Shown: positions 19,083 to 26,196 of the stretch, piece by piece
How the letters are laid out: each line of letters begins with the position of its first letter
Position numbering within the stretch: the stretch's first letter is position 1
Source of the DNA: Omnitrophica bacterium GWA2_41_15
GTDB taxonomy: Bacteria; Omnitrophota; Gorgyraeia; Gygaellales; Profunditerraquicolaceae
Direction of reading: 5' to 3'
NCBI GenBank assembly: GCA_919902045.1
Contig: CAKKSP010000011.1
Location: forward strand, 1-42,576
Length of the DNA: 42,576 nt
The notes under the pieces: model-generated
Told to the model about the DNA's origin: nothing
The model's database searches: none
What the model saw: only the letters and a program-made list of their open reading frames with translations
Translations under genes and position numbers: made by a program

Positions 19083-19109
19083 ACAAGTCACAAGTGACAA
19101 GTGACAAGT
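19083..19109. repeat. ACAAGTGACAAGTG heptad repeat between plsC and rpsA
   Basis: Four ACAAGT units spaced by single-base-variable CAC/GAC steps (about 7-bp period) fill most of the 82-bp gap. The ribosome site and ATG of rpsA lie 40 nt downstream, so the repeat would be in the transcript. Confidence 0.75.
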
Positions 19110-19124
19110 AATAAATTAATATTT

Positions 19125-19715
19125 CTAGTTAGACAAATCCCTAATGCCGTTCATTACAAGCGTTGCTGCTTGCTGATACGGCATCCTCCTTTCCACAAAA
19201 ATTTGTTTTCCGAAAACAACGGAAATTTTTGACGGCTTAATAAACTTTGCATGCCGCGGAAAAGCTTCCCTGCTGCCTCGGATATAAGCAGGAATTACCG
19301 GCACACCTGCATGGGATGCAATAAAACCCACACCCGGTAAAGGATCCTGTAAATTGTCATCCATTGCGCGGCTTCCTTCAGGGAATATCACAAGCGGTTT
19401 ATCATTTTTTAAATATCTTAACGCCTGCCTAATGGCCCCAAAATCTGCAGTTTCTCTTTTCACAGGGAAAACTCCGATTCTCGGTAAAAGCCAGCCCATT
19501 AACGGATGATTAAATAAACTATCACGTGCCATATAATAAAGCATCTGGTAATTTGCTACTCCTAAGATTACCGGATCTAAATAACTTACATGATTGCTGA
19601 CCAAAATAAATGCTCCTTTATCCGGAATATTTTCTTTTCCGTAAACTTTTAGGCCAAAAAACAACTTTAAGATTAATGCTGCTATCCCGCGTAAAAACCA
19701 GTATAAAAAATTCAA
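19125..19715 (-). CDS. plsC: 1-acyl-sn-glycerol-3-phosphate acyltransferase
   Basis: This 196-residue membrane-associated acyltransferase adds the second acyl chain to lysophosphatidic acid. It has an N-terminal hydrophobic helix (about residues 2-22), the catalytic NHVSYLDP (HX4D, near residue 41), a GVFPVKR block, the substrate motif FPEGSRAMD and VPVIPAYIRGS. Translation starts at a TTG that overlaps the pgm stop as TTGA; no later ATG keeps the N-terminal helix, so I accept it. It is followed by a short repeat and rpsA. Length is normal for the short PlsC branch. Confidence 0.93.
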   Translation of the reverse strand: MNFLYWFLRGIAALILKLFFGLKVYGKENIPDKGAFILVSNHVSYLDPVILGVANYQMLYYMARDSLFNHPLMGWLLPRIGVFPVKRETADFGAIRQALRYLKNDKPLVIFPEGSRAMDDNLQDPLPGVGFIASHAGVPVIPAYIRGSREAFPRHAKFIKPSKISVVFGKQIFVERRMPYQQAATLVMNGIRDLSN

Positions 19716-21133
19716 CCCAAAAGCCCTTTCCCCTGGCTCAAAAGCCTTTTTGTTTTGGCTAAACTTTTTGATTCCGCGTATACCCGCATAAGCGGTTCAG
19801 TCCCGGAAGCGCGGAACATCAACCAGCTTCCATCCTCACAAACAAGCTTAATTCCGTCATAATCTTTGATTTCAACCACTTTTTTTCCATCAAGTTCTTT
19901 TATCGCGCGGAGTTTATTCTCATCTAATTTAAATCCTTCGGAAAGTTTAGTATCTTCACGTAAGTAATAAAAACGTCCATACTTTTTTTCCATTTCCTGC
20001 ATGATTTTAAGCATCGGTTTTTTGCGATCAACCATCATCTCAAGTAAAAGCAACCCTGCCAAAGACCCATCGCGTTCAGGGATATAATTTTTAAAACCCA
20101 TTCCACCTGCCTCTTCACCGCCGACCAAAATATCTTTTGTCAGCATTAATTCCGAAATATATTTAAAGCCAACCGGAGTCTCAAAAAGTTCACGCTTAAA
20201 TTCTTTAGCAAGATTATCCATGATATTTGAGCCGACAATAGTTTTAACAAGCCCACCGGACATCTTCCTATCTTCAACTAAATGTAACGCAAGCAAACCT
20301 AAGACTTTCTGAGGGTAAATATATTCTCCGTCACCAGAGAATGCGGCAATTCTATCAGCATCTCCGTCTAAAACTAATGCCACATCAAACTTTTGCTCTT
20401 TTAATCTTTTTAAAGTCGGCCCCAGATTTTCTATTACCGGCTCAGGCCTCAATCCTTCAAATGACGGATTAACATCGTGCCGTAATAATTCTAACTTAAT
20501 TTTTGAGCCTTTAAGAACTTCGGCAATAAACCCATTTCCGCTTCCGTGCATTACATCAACTAAAACTTTAAAACGCGCAGATTTTAGTTTTTTAATATCA
20601 ATATAAGAACGTAAAAATTTAACATAACCCTTAGTCATATCAACTTTTATAATTTCTGCTGCCTGAGAAGGCTTTTTCTCAGGAGGATTATCGATCAAAT
20701 TTTCTACTTCTTTAGTGACATCAGTACCTGCGGCACCACCGGATGCAGTTTTAATTTTAATCCCGTTATACTCGCTGGGATTATGGCTTGCGGTAATCAT
20801 TACACCTGCAGTCATACCTCCCCGATTTACTGCAAAACTCAATGCCGGCGTGGGAATCGCACGATCACTAAGCTGCACAGCTATGCCGTTATCTGCCAAT
20901 ACGCGGCTTACAATTGCTGCGTATTTTTCAGAAAGAAATCTTGTATCATAGCCTACTGCTATTTGCAATTTCTGTTCCCTGTCGCCCTGCCTGCCAAAGG
21001 CAGGCGTGACCTGTCCCCTGCTATAGAAATCCGCGATTGCCTGAGCAACACGCGCTACGTTTTTAAAAGTAAAATTATCGCTGATTACCCCTCTCCATCC
21101 GTCAGTACCAAACCTAATTTGTTGATCAGCCAT
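19712..21133 (-). CDS. Phosphoglucomutase/phosphomannomutase family protein
   Basis: This 473-residue alpha-D-phosphohexomutase interconverts hexose 1- and 6-phosphates. It contains FGTDGWRGVI at the N-terminus, the phosphoserine loop MITASHNPSEYNG (S116), the metal site DGDADR, the sugar-binding GGEEAGGMG and the phosphate-binding RASGTEP near the end. It could provide glucose-1-phosphate for RfbA and mannose-1-phosphate for Gmd. Residues ~39-53 are an extra stretch before VGYDTR, encoded by an inserted palindromic repeat. AAGGA precedes the ATG, which overlaps rpe by 8 nt. Specificity for glucose or mannose cannot be read from sequence. Confidence 0.93.
   Translation of the reverse strand: MADQQIRFGTDGWRGVISDNFTFKNVARVAQAIADFYSRGQVTPAFGRQGDREQKLQIAVGYDTRFLSEKYAAIVSRVLADNGIAVQLSDRAIPTPALSFAVNRGGMTAGVMITASHNPSEYNGIKIKTASGGAAGTDVTKEVENLIDNPPEKKPSQAAEIIKVDMTKGYVKFLRSYIDIKKLKSARFKVLVDVMHGSGNGFIAEVLKGSKIKLELLRHDVNPSFEGLRPEPVIENLGPTLKRLKEQKFDVALVLDGDADRIAAFSGDGEYIYPQKVLGLLALHLVEDRKMSGGLVKTIVGSNIMDNLAKEFKRELFETPVGFKYISELMLTKDILVGGEEAGGMGFKNYIPERDGSLAGLLLLEMMVDRKKPMLKIMQEMEKKYGRFYYLREDTKLSEGFKLDENKLRAIKELDGKKVVEIKDYDGIKLVCEDGSWLMFRASGTEPLMRVYAESKSLAKTKRLLSQGKGLLG
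20975..21018. repeat. GCCTGCC/GGCAGGC palindrome with GGGGACAGG flank, in frame inside the phosphohexomutase gene
   Basis: A perfect 7-bp stem GCCTGCC (20989-20995) and GGCAGGC (20999-21005) with a 3-nt loop sits in a longer unit carrying GACAGGG and GGGGACAGG on its two sides (minus-strand reading). It adds about 13-15 residues between the first helix and the VGYDTR strand, without a frameshift. Confidence 0.8.
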
Positions 21134-21770
21134 TTCTTATCCTTTCAATAGCGACTTTTGCATCCGGCGCTTTAAAAATATAAGAGCCCGCAGCTAAAAT
21201 ATTTGCTCCGGCTTCTAAAATTTTCTTTGCATTTAAGGCGTTAATTCCGCCATCCACGCTAATATCTTTTTCAAAAATAGCGCGCAGTTGTTTAATTTTT
21301 TTTAACGCAGAGGGTATAAACTCCTGCCCTCCAAAACCCGGGTTTACGGACATAATCAGAACAAAATCAACTTTCGGTAATATTTTTATAATTTTTGCTA
21401 AAGGAGTACCCGGATTTAAAGAAATTCCAAACTTGACTCCTCTTTTTTTCAGCTGACAGCTGATAGCTGAAAGCTGAGAGCTGGAAACCGTTTCAATGTG
21501 TACAGTCAACATATCGCTTCCGGCATCTGCAAAAATATCAATAAATTTTCCCGGGTTTTTGATCATTAGATGCACATCAAGGGGAAGCCTTGTTATTTTA
21601 CGGATATCACTGACTACCTGCGGGCCTATAGTAATATTCGGAACAAAATGCCCGTCCATTACATCAATGTGTAATAAATCAGCGCCAGCTGCTTCAACGC
21701 GCTTAATTTCGTTTCCCAGGCAGCTAAAATCAGCCGATAGTATCGATGGTGCTATTTTAATAATGTTCAT
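21126..21770 (-). CDS. rpe: Ribulose-phosphate 3-epimerase
   Basis: This 214-residue TIM barrel interconverts ribulose-5-phosphate and xylulose-5-phosphate. It has IAPSILSADFSCLG, HIDVMDGHFVPNITIG with metal-binding His and Asp, LDVHLMI, NPGTP, VNPGFGGQEF and VDGGI. I choose the ATG at 21770 with AAGGTG just upstream; the GTG at 21776 lies inside that ribosome site. The helix between TVHIE and GVKFG (about residues 96-107 from this start) is encoded by an AGCTGA repeat. The active-site strands are untouched, so the enzyme should work. Confidence 0.95.
   Translation of the reverse strand: MNIIKIAPSILSADFSCLGNEIKRVEAAGADLLHIDVMDGHFVPNITIGPQVVSDIRKITRLPLDVHLMIKNPGKFIDIFADAGSDMLTVHIETVSSSQLSAISCQLKKRGVKFGISLNPGTPLAKIIKILPKVDFVLIMSVNPGFGGQEFIPSALKKIKQLRAIFEKDISVDGGINALNAKKILEAGANILAAGSYIFKAPDAKVAIERIRNG
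21451..21483. repeat. AGCTGA-type repeat encoding a helix of rpe
   Basis: Five AGCTG units spaced by 7-8 nt (AGCTGACAGCTGATAGCTGA and onwards). Read on the minus strand in the rpe frame it gives SSQLSAISCQL, which occupies the position of a family helix at nearly normal length. Confidence 0.8.
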
Positions 21771-21786
21771 ATACACCTTATTTCTT

Positions 21787-21812
21787 GTAGGGCAGGTTTA
21801 AACCTGCCCTAC
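21787..21812. repeat. Perfect 26-bp palindrome between nadD and rpe
   Basis: The 13-nt half GTAGGGCAGGTTT is followed at once by its exact reverse complement, with no loop. It lies 17 nt upstream of the rpe ATG. No U-run follows on either strand, so it is not a typical terminator. Confidence 0.88.
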
Positions 21813-21840
21813 CCAAATAGAAAAATGTTTCCGCTAATCA

Positions 21841-21851
21841 AAAGTGTCCCT
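21841..21851. repeat. Half-copy of the GGGACA element at the nadD stop
   Basis: On the minus strand the nadD end reads AGCTAGGGACACTTT, where TAG is the stop. The same AGCTAGGGACA junction forms the stop of the MEMO-family gene at 36814-36816, next to a full 45-bp copy. Only one arm is visible here. Confidence 0.55.
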
Positions 21852-22416
21852 AGCTGTAAAGTTTATTTGCTACGATATATTTATAAACTACATCCGGCAC
21901 TAAATAACGAAACGATTGCTTCCTTGCGATTGCTTCCCGCACCTCAAATGCCGAAATATCAACTGCCCTGATAGCCACCGTAGCAATATAAGACGGAATC
22001 TTCTCAAGCGGATAGCCAGGACGCGTTGCTACCACAAATTTAACCATCTTAAGGATATCTCTTAAATCTTTCCAAGCTTCTAAATACTTAAGTAAATCTG
22101 AACCGATAATAAAATAAAGTTCATCATCCGCATAAATCCGTTTAAATTCCCGCAAGGTATCAATAGTAAAAGACGGCCCGGGGCGTTTTATTTCAATATT
22201 TGAAGCTTTAAAAAATTTATTCCCGGAGGTAGCAAGCTTTAACATCTTAAATCGGTCGCTTGCCTTTGCCACATCAGAATTTTTTTTATGCGGAGCGATA
22301 TTTGTCGGCACAAAAATAATCCGGTCAAGCAGCAATTTCTCCCGCACCTCTTCGGCTAAAATTAAATGGCCGATGTGTATCGGGTTAAATGTGCCTCCTA
22401 AAATTCCTATTTTCAT
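21850..22416 (-). CDS. nadD: Nicotinate-nucleotide adenylyltransferase
   Basis: This 188-residue enzyme adenylates nicotinate mononucleotide in NAD synthesis. It begins with the nucleotidyltransferase motif GILGGTFNPIHIGHL (GxFxPxHxGH) and continues with FVPTNIAPHK, FIIGSDLL and ATRPGYPL. The usual C-terminal ISST-x-IR is changed to ISAFEVREAI. The order obgE-proB-proA-nadD is conserved in many bacteria. The next usual gene, rsfS, is not present after it. The stop codon TAG abuts a partial GGGACA repeat. A large repeat lies between it and proA. Confidence 0.93.
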   Translation of the reverse strand: MKIGILGGTFNPIHIGHLILAEEVREKLLLDRIIFVPTNIAPHKKNSDVAKASDRFKMLKLATSGNKFFKASNIEIKRPGPSFTIDTLREFKRIYADDELYFIIGSDLLKYLEAWKDLRDILKMVKFVVATRPGYPLEKIPSYIATVAIRAVDISAFEVREAIARKQSFRYLVPDVVYKYIVANKLYS

Positions 22417-22434
22417 AAATTATAACTTTTAACT

Positions 22435-22528
22435 TTAACGCAGATTCTCGCAGATTGCACGCAGATATTCGCAGATATATTATAAAATCTGCGAATATCT
22501 GCGTTAGATTTGCGTTTATCTGCGTTAA
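22435..22528. repeat. 94-bp CGCAGAT inverted-repeat array between proA and nadD
   Basis: Four CGCAGAT units begin at 22439, 22449, 22460 and 22470, a 10-11 bp spacing. They are mirrored by three exact ATCTGCG units and one variant. The inner arms, 22460-22476 and 22487-22503, are a perfect 17-bp inverted repeat with a 10-nt centre, and TTAACGCAGAT/ATCTGCGTTAA closes the outer ends. It fills nearly all of the intergenic gap. Confidence 0.9.
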
Positions 22529-22530
22529 AA

Positions 22531-23778
22531 TTAAGCATTTCTAACTTGGCCTTTTCCGTATATCATATATTTATACGTCGTCAACTCTTCTAACCCCATC
22601 GGGCCGCGGGCATGCAACTTATCGGTTGAAATCCCGATTTCTGCTCCCATCCCGAACTGCCCGCCGTCGGTAAAACGAGTAGAAGCATTAACGTAAACAC
22701 AGGCTGAATCAACCTGGTTTAAGAATTTTTTGGCATTATCCTCATTTTCAGTTACTATTGCGTCGGAATGCCGCGATCCATAACTATTTATATGTTTCAC
22801 CGCCATATCCAGGCTGTCTACAATTTTTACTGAAAGCTTTAAATCCAGATATTCAGTGCGATAATCGGCTTCTGTTACCGGTTTTGCCCACTTTACAATT
22901 TTTCTTGTAAAATCGCATCCGCGCAATTGAACTCCAGCTTCTTTAAAACGCTTAGCCATACCAGGCAGGAAACGCACTGCCACAGCAGAATGAATAAGCA
23001 TTGATTCCATAGCATTACAAACACCGGGACGCTGGACCTTAGCATTAAAGCAGATATCATTTGCCATCTTAAGATCTGCACACTCATCAACATAAACATG
23101 ACAAATACCCTTGTAATGTTTAATAACAGGGATCCGAGAACTCTCGGTAACTTTTTTTATCAAGCCTTCTCCGCCGCGAGGTATAACTAAATCAATATAA
23201 TTATTAAGTTTTAAAAGTTCATCTATTGCCTTACGGCCACCTTTATTAACCATACTAATCGCAGCCTCAGGTATGCCAAAGCGCTTTAAAACATCCTGTA
23301 AAACCTTGCTTATAACAATATTAGAATTAATTGCCTCACTTCCTCCCCTTAAAATTACGCTATTACCGGATTTAAAACATAATCCTGCGCAATCTGAAGT
23401 AACATTAGGCCTTGATTCATAAATTATGGCAATTACTCCGATAGGAACATGGACTTTGTTGATCCAGAGCCCATTAGGCATTCTCCAGGCTTTTATCACT
23501 TCTCCGACAGGATCGGGTAATTCTGCAATTTCATCAAGAGAACGCGCCATCTCCTTTATTCTGATATCATTTAACCTAAGCCGATCAAGAAAAACTTTTG
23601 CTATCTTTAAATCTTTACGATTCTCTTTAATGATAAAATCTTTATTTTTAAGTAAAGCTTTCGCCATCTCATGCAAAACATCATTTTTTACATCCGAAGA
23701 TAAACTTACTAACGATTGGGCCGCAGCATAAGCACTTTTTGCAATATTCTCTATTTGGCTATTTTTATTCATTTTCAT
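22531..23778 (-). CDS. proA: Gamma-glutamyl phosphate reductase
   Basis: This 415-residue NADPH-dependent enzyme makes glutamate-5-semialdehyde in proline synthesis. Diagnostic blocks are IAIIYESRPNVTSD, the glycine-rich LRGGSEAINSN, IPRGGEGLI, the catalytic cysteine in VQRPGVCNAMES, TEYLDLKLSVKIV, and SDAIVTENE with a terminal TDGGQFGMGAEIGIST. The length is normal. It follows proB by 2 nt. Two ATGs (23778 and 23772) are possible starts, and neither has a strong ribosome site, which suggests coupling to proB. Confidence 0.97.
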   Translation of the reverse strand: MKMNKNSQIENIAKSAYAAAQSLVSLSSDVKNDVLHEMAKALLKNKDFIIKENRKDLKIAKVFLDRLRLNDIRIKEMARSLDEIAELPDPVGEVIKAWRMPNGLWINKVHVPIGVIAIIYESRPNVTSDCAGLCFKSGNSVILRGGSEAINSNIVISKVLQDVLKRFGIPEAAISMVNKGGRKAIDELLKLNNYIDLVIPRGGEGLIKKVTESSRIPVIKHYKGICHVYVDECADLKMANDICFNAKVQRPGVCNAMESMLIHSAVAVRFLPGMAKRFKEAGVQLRGCDFTRKIVKWAKPVTEADYRTEYLDLKLSVKIVDSLDMAVKHINSYGSRHSDAIVTENEDNAKKFLNQVDSACVYVNASTRFTDGGQFGMGAEIGISTDKLHARGPMGLEELTTYKYMIYGKGQVRNA

Positions 23779-23780
23779 TT

Positions 23781-24827
23781 CTAAAGTATTACGATATTAT
23801 CGCGGTGAATAACTTCCCGCTCAAAATGCTGCCCTTTTTGTTTTTCAAGCTGTTTAGAATTAATGCCGGTTTTCCCTCTGGCGATCTCTCCTCCAGAAGA
23901 ATCCATAACAGTTATTACTTCGCCGCTTATAAAATTTCCACTTACCTGAGTAACCCCGACGCTAAGCAAGCTTTTTTTATTTAAAAGCGCTGCCTTTGCT
24001 CCGTCATCTACATAAATAATACCTTTAGGCTTACTGCCATAAGCTAACCAGCGCGACCTTGCTTTCAGGGATTTTTTAGGTATAAATAATGTCCCATTAT
24101 CCTGCGGTTGCGCTATAACCTTATTAATAATATTTTTGCCATGCCCACATGCAATAACACAAGGAATACCGGAATTAACTGCAATTTTTGCCGCTTCAAT
24201 CTTAGTGATCATCCCTCCAACGCAGCTATTTTTTTGCGTAGGACAGGCTAAAGCGCGTATTTGAGGAGTAATTTCTCTAACTAAGCGTACAAGTTTTTTA
24301 TCGCGATCAAGAAGGCCTTCCACATCTGAAAGTATAAGTAAGAGATCTGCGCCTGATAAAGTTGCAACCATAGCAGAAAGACGGTCATTATCGCCAAATT
24401 TTATTTCATCAACCGAAACTGTGTCATTCTCATTAATGATCGGTACGCATTTATATTTTAGCAGAGTAAGTATAGTATTTTTTGCGTTAAGATAACGTTT
24501 GTGGTCGTCAAAATCATCCCAAGTTAAAAGAATTTGACCGGCAGTAATAGTTTTATCTTTAAAATAACGGCTGTAAACGTTCATCAGCTCATTTTGTCCG
24601 ATTGCAGCAGCAGCCTGCAGGATATTAAGCTCTTTTGGCCGCTCTTTAAGCTTAAGAAGATGCATTCCTAAAGCAATGGCTCCGGAAGAAACAATGATGA
24701 TTTCTTTGCCGTCTTTTACCAAGTCACAGACCTGCTGCGTGAGGCTTAAAAAAGCACGCCGATTAAATAGTTGCTTTGAGTAAAATAAGCTCGAGCCTAA
24801 TTTTATAACGATGCGATTAATCTTCAT
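23781..24827 (-). CDS. proB: Glutamate 5-kinase
   Basis: This 348-residue amino acid kinase phosphorylates glutamate in the first step of proline synthesis. The kinase domain (about residues 1-255) has IVIKLGSSL, IIVSSGAIALGM, PIINENDTVSVDEIKFGDNDRLSA and CVGGMITKIEAAKIA. The C-terminal ~75 residues, beginning near KARSRWLAYGSKPKGIIYVDDGA, form a PUA domain that is often involved in feedback control by proline. It overlaps obgE by 11 nt. It is slightly shorter than the common ~370 residues but has all the motifs. Confidence 0.96.
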   Translation of the reverse strand: MKINRIVIKLGSSLFYSKQLFNRRAFLSLTQQVCDLVKDGKEIIIVSSGAIALGMHLLKLKERPKELNILQAAAAIGQNELMNVYSRYFKDKTITAGQILLTWDDFDDHKRYLNAKNTILTLLKYKCVPIINENDTVSVDEIKFGDNDRLSAMVATLSGADLLLILSDVEGLLDRDKKLVRLVREITPQIRALACPTQKNSCVGGMITKIEAAKIAVNSGIPCVIACGHGKNIINKVIAQPQDNGTLFIPKKSLKARSRWLAYGSKPKGIIYVDDGAKAALLNKKSLLSVGVTQVSGNFISGEVITVMDSSGGEIARGKTGINSKQLEKQKGQHFEREVIHRDNIVIL

Positions 24828-25788
24828 TTGATTTTCTAAGTGTTTTTAACAAAACAACTGCTAATTCACTAACCCCATCACCCTTAAGAGCAGAAATGGG
24901 ATAAATTTTTTTGCGCATGACTTTGCGAAAACTCTCTAAATTTTTACTGCTTTGTTCAAGATCCATCTTATTTACTACCACAATCTGCTTCTTATGGGAG
25001 AGCTCAAGATTATACTGGCGTAGTTCCTGATTAATGATTTTATAATCTTCAATCGGATCGCGGCCATCAGTACCAGACATATCTATTATATGAACCAGGA
25101 CCTTGGTGCGCTCCACATGCCGCAAGAACTTATCTCCCAAGCCTTTACCTTCAGAAGAACCTTCAATAAGCCCTGGGATATCGGCGATAACAAAAGAATC
25201 ATCTTCAGACTGTACCACTCCCAGAACAGGGAATTTCGTGGTAAAAGGATACGCTGCTACTTTAGAATGAGCAGAAGTTAAGGCAGTAATTAAAGTAGAT
25301 TTGCCGGCATTAGGAAAACCAACTAATCCGATATCTGCGATAATCTTCAGGTCAAGAAGGATATTCTTTTCTTCTCCAGGTTCAAGAGCTGCAAGCACTC
25401 CTTTATGACGGCTGCCCAATCCGCCTTTTCCTCCACGCGCTACTAATAGTTCCTCGCCGTCTTCTTTAAGGTCGCGTAAAAGACACCCCGTAGCCGCATC
25501 ATGGATAATGGTTCCGCAAGGCACTCTTATTATCACCGGAAGGATATCTTTGCCTTTCTGTTGTTTACTAGACCCGTGCCCACCGTGGCTGCCGCGAAAC
25601 TCACGATGAAACTGAAAATCAAGCAAAGTGTGCAAATTCTTTTGCGCCCGCACTATAATATCCGCGCCTTTTCCACCGTCACCACCATCAGGAATTCCAA
25701 AACGGGTGTATTTATCCCTGTATACACTCATACAGCCTTTTCCGCCATCTCCTGATTTGACTTTTATTTTTATACTATCAATGAACAT
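24817..25788 (-). CDS. obgE: Obg-family GTPase
   Basis: This 323-residue GTPase acts in late ribosome assembly. The N-terminal Obg fold (about residues 1-155) carries the glycine-rich loops KSGDGGKGC, PDGGDGGKGAD and GSHGGHGSS. The G domain has GFPNAGKST (G1), FTTKFP (G2 threonines), DIPGLIEG (G3), NKMD (G4) and ISALKGDG (G5). It ends soon after G5, so the optional OCT domain is missing, as in many bacteria. It starts 3 nt after rplU, with no rpmA between, which is unusual for this operon. Confidence 0.96.
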   Translation of the reverse strand: MFIDSIKIKVKSGDGGKGCMSVYRDKYTRFGIPDGGDGGKGADIIVRAQKNLHTLLDFQFHREFRGSHGGHGSSKQQKGKDILPVIIRVPCGTIIHDAATGCLLRDLKEDGEELLVARGGKGGLGSRHKGVLAALEPGEEKNILLDLKIIADIGLVGFPNAGKSTLITALTSAHSKVAAYPFTTKFPVLGVVQSEDDSFVIADIPGLIEGSSEGKGLGDKFLRHVERTKVLVHIIDMSGTDGRDPIEDYKIINQELRQYNLELSHKKQIVVVNKMDLEQSSKNLESFRKVMRKKIYPISALKGDGVSELAVVLLKTLRKSNED

Positions 25789-25791
25789 TAG

Positions 25792-26103
25792 TTAAGATTT
25801 AATTTCATCAACTTTAATTCTGGTTAACTGCTGCCTGTGGCCTTTTTTCCAATGGCTTGACTTACGCCGACGGTATTTATAAGAAACTATTTTTTCACCT
25901 TTTACCTGATCAACGCAGGCGCAAGTTACTGAAGCTCCTTTTAGATATGGTTGCCCGATATCAACATTATCTCCAGATGCAACTAAAAGCACTTTATCTA
26001 AAACTAACTTTTCACCGGGATCGATAATTAATTTTTCAACATCAAGAACCTCATCTTTTTCAACTCTAAACTGCTTTCCTCCAACTTCAATTATTGCATA
26101 CAT
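25792..26103 (-). CDS. rplU: 50S ribosomal protein L21
   Basis: This 103-residue ribosomal protein begins MYAIIEVGGKQFRVEKDEVL and ends with the conserved KYRRRKSSHWKKGHRQQLTRIKV, the rRNA-binding tail of bL21. It is complete. GAAGGAGAC precedes the ATG by about 6 nt, and a clear promoter lies 57 nt upstream. The next gene is obgE; the L27 gene that almost always follows L21 is absent here. It begins the rplU-obgE-proB-proA-nadD unit. Confidence 0.96.
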   Translation of the reverse strand: MYAIIEVGGKQFRVEKDEVLDVEKLIIDPGEKLVLDKVLLVASGDNVDIGQPYLKGASVTCACVDQVKGEKIVSYKYRRRKSSHWKKGHRQQLTRIKVDEIKS

Positions 26104-26159
26104 TTTTACGTCTCCTTCAATTGGTTAATAAAGTATAACTCTCCCATTGTAAAGGGTGT

Positions 26160-26188
26160 ATTATACACGATTAGTTTAAATTTAGCAA
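26160..26188 (-). promoter_or_regulatory. Sigma70-type promoter for rplU, -10 inside a dyad
   Basis: The minus strand reads TTGCTA (26183-26188), a 17-nt spacer and a perfect TATAAT (26160-26165). The -10 lies in the perfect dyad GTGTAT-A-ATACAC. The transcript would start near 26153, leaving a leader of about 50 nt before the rplU ATG. The -35 starts just 8 nt before the rne/rng stop codon. Confidence 0.65.
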
Positions 26189-26196
26189 GGGAATTG

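Noticed and set aside
20989-21005. Frameshift or pseudogene in the phosphohexomutase gene
   Set aside because: The repeat changes the length by whole codons and all catalytic motifs downstream stay in frame, so the gene appears intact.
22435-22528. CRISPR-like array
   Set aside because: Units are 7 bp with 3-4 bp between them and are mirrored as inverted repeats. There are no spacers of 30-40 bp and no cas genes.
25780-25800. A short rpmA hidden between rplU and obgE
   Set aside because: Only 3 nt separate the two genes, and no alternative frame encodes the conserved L27 N-terminus.
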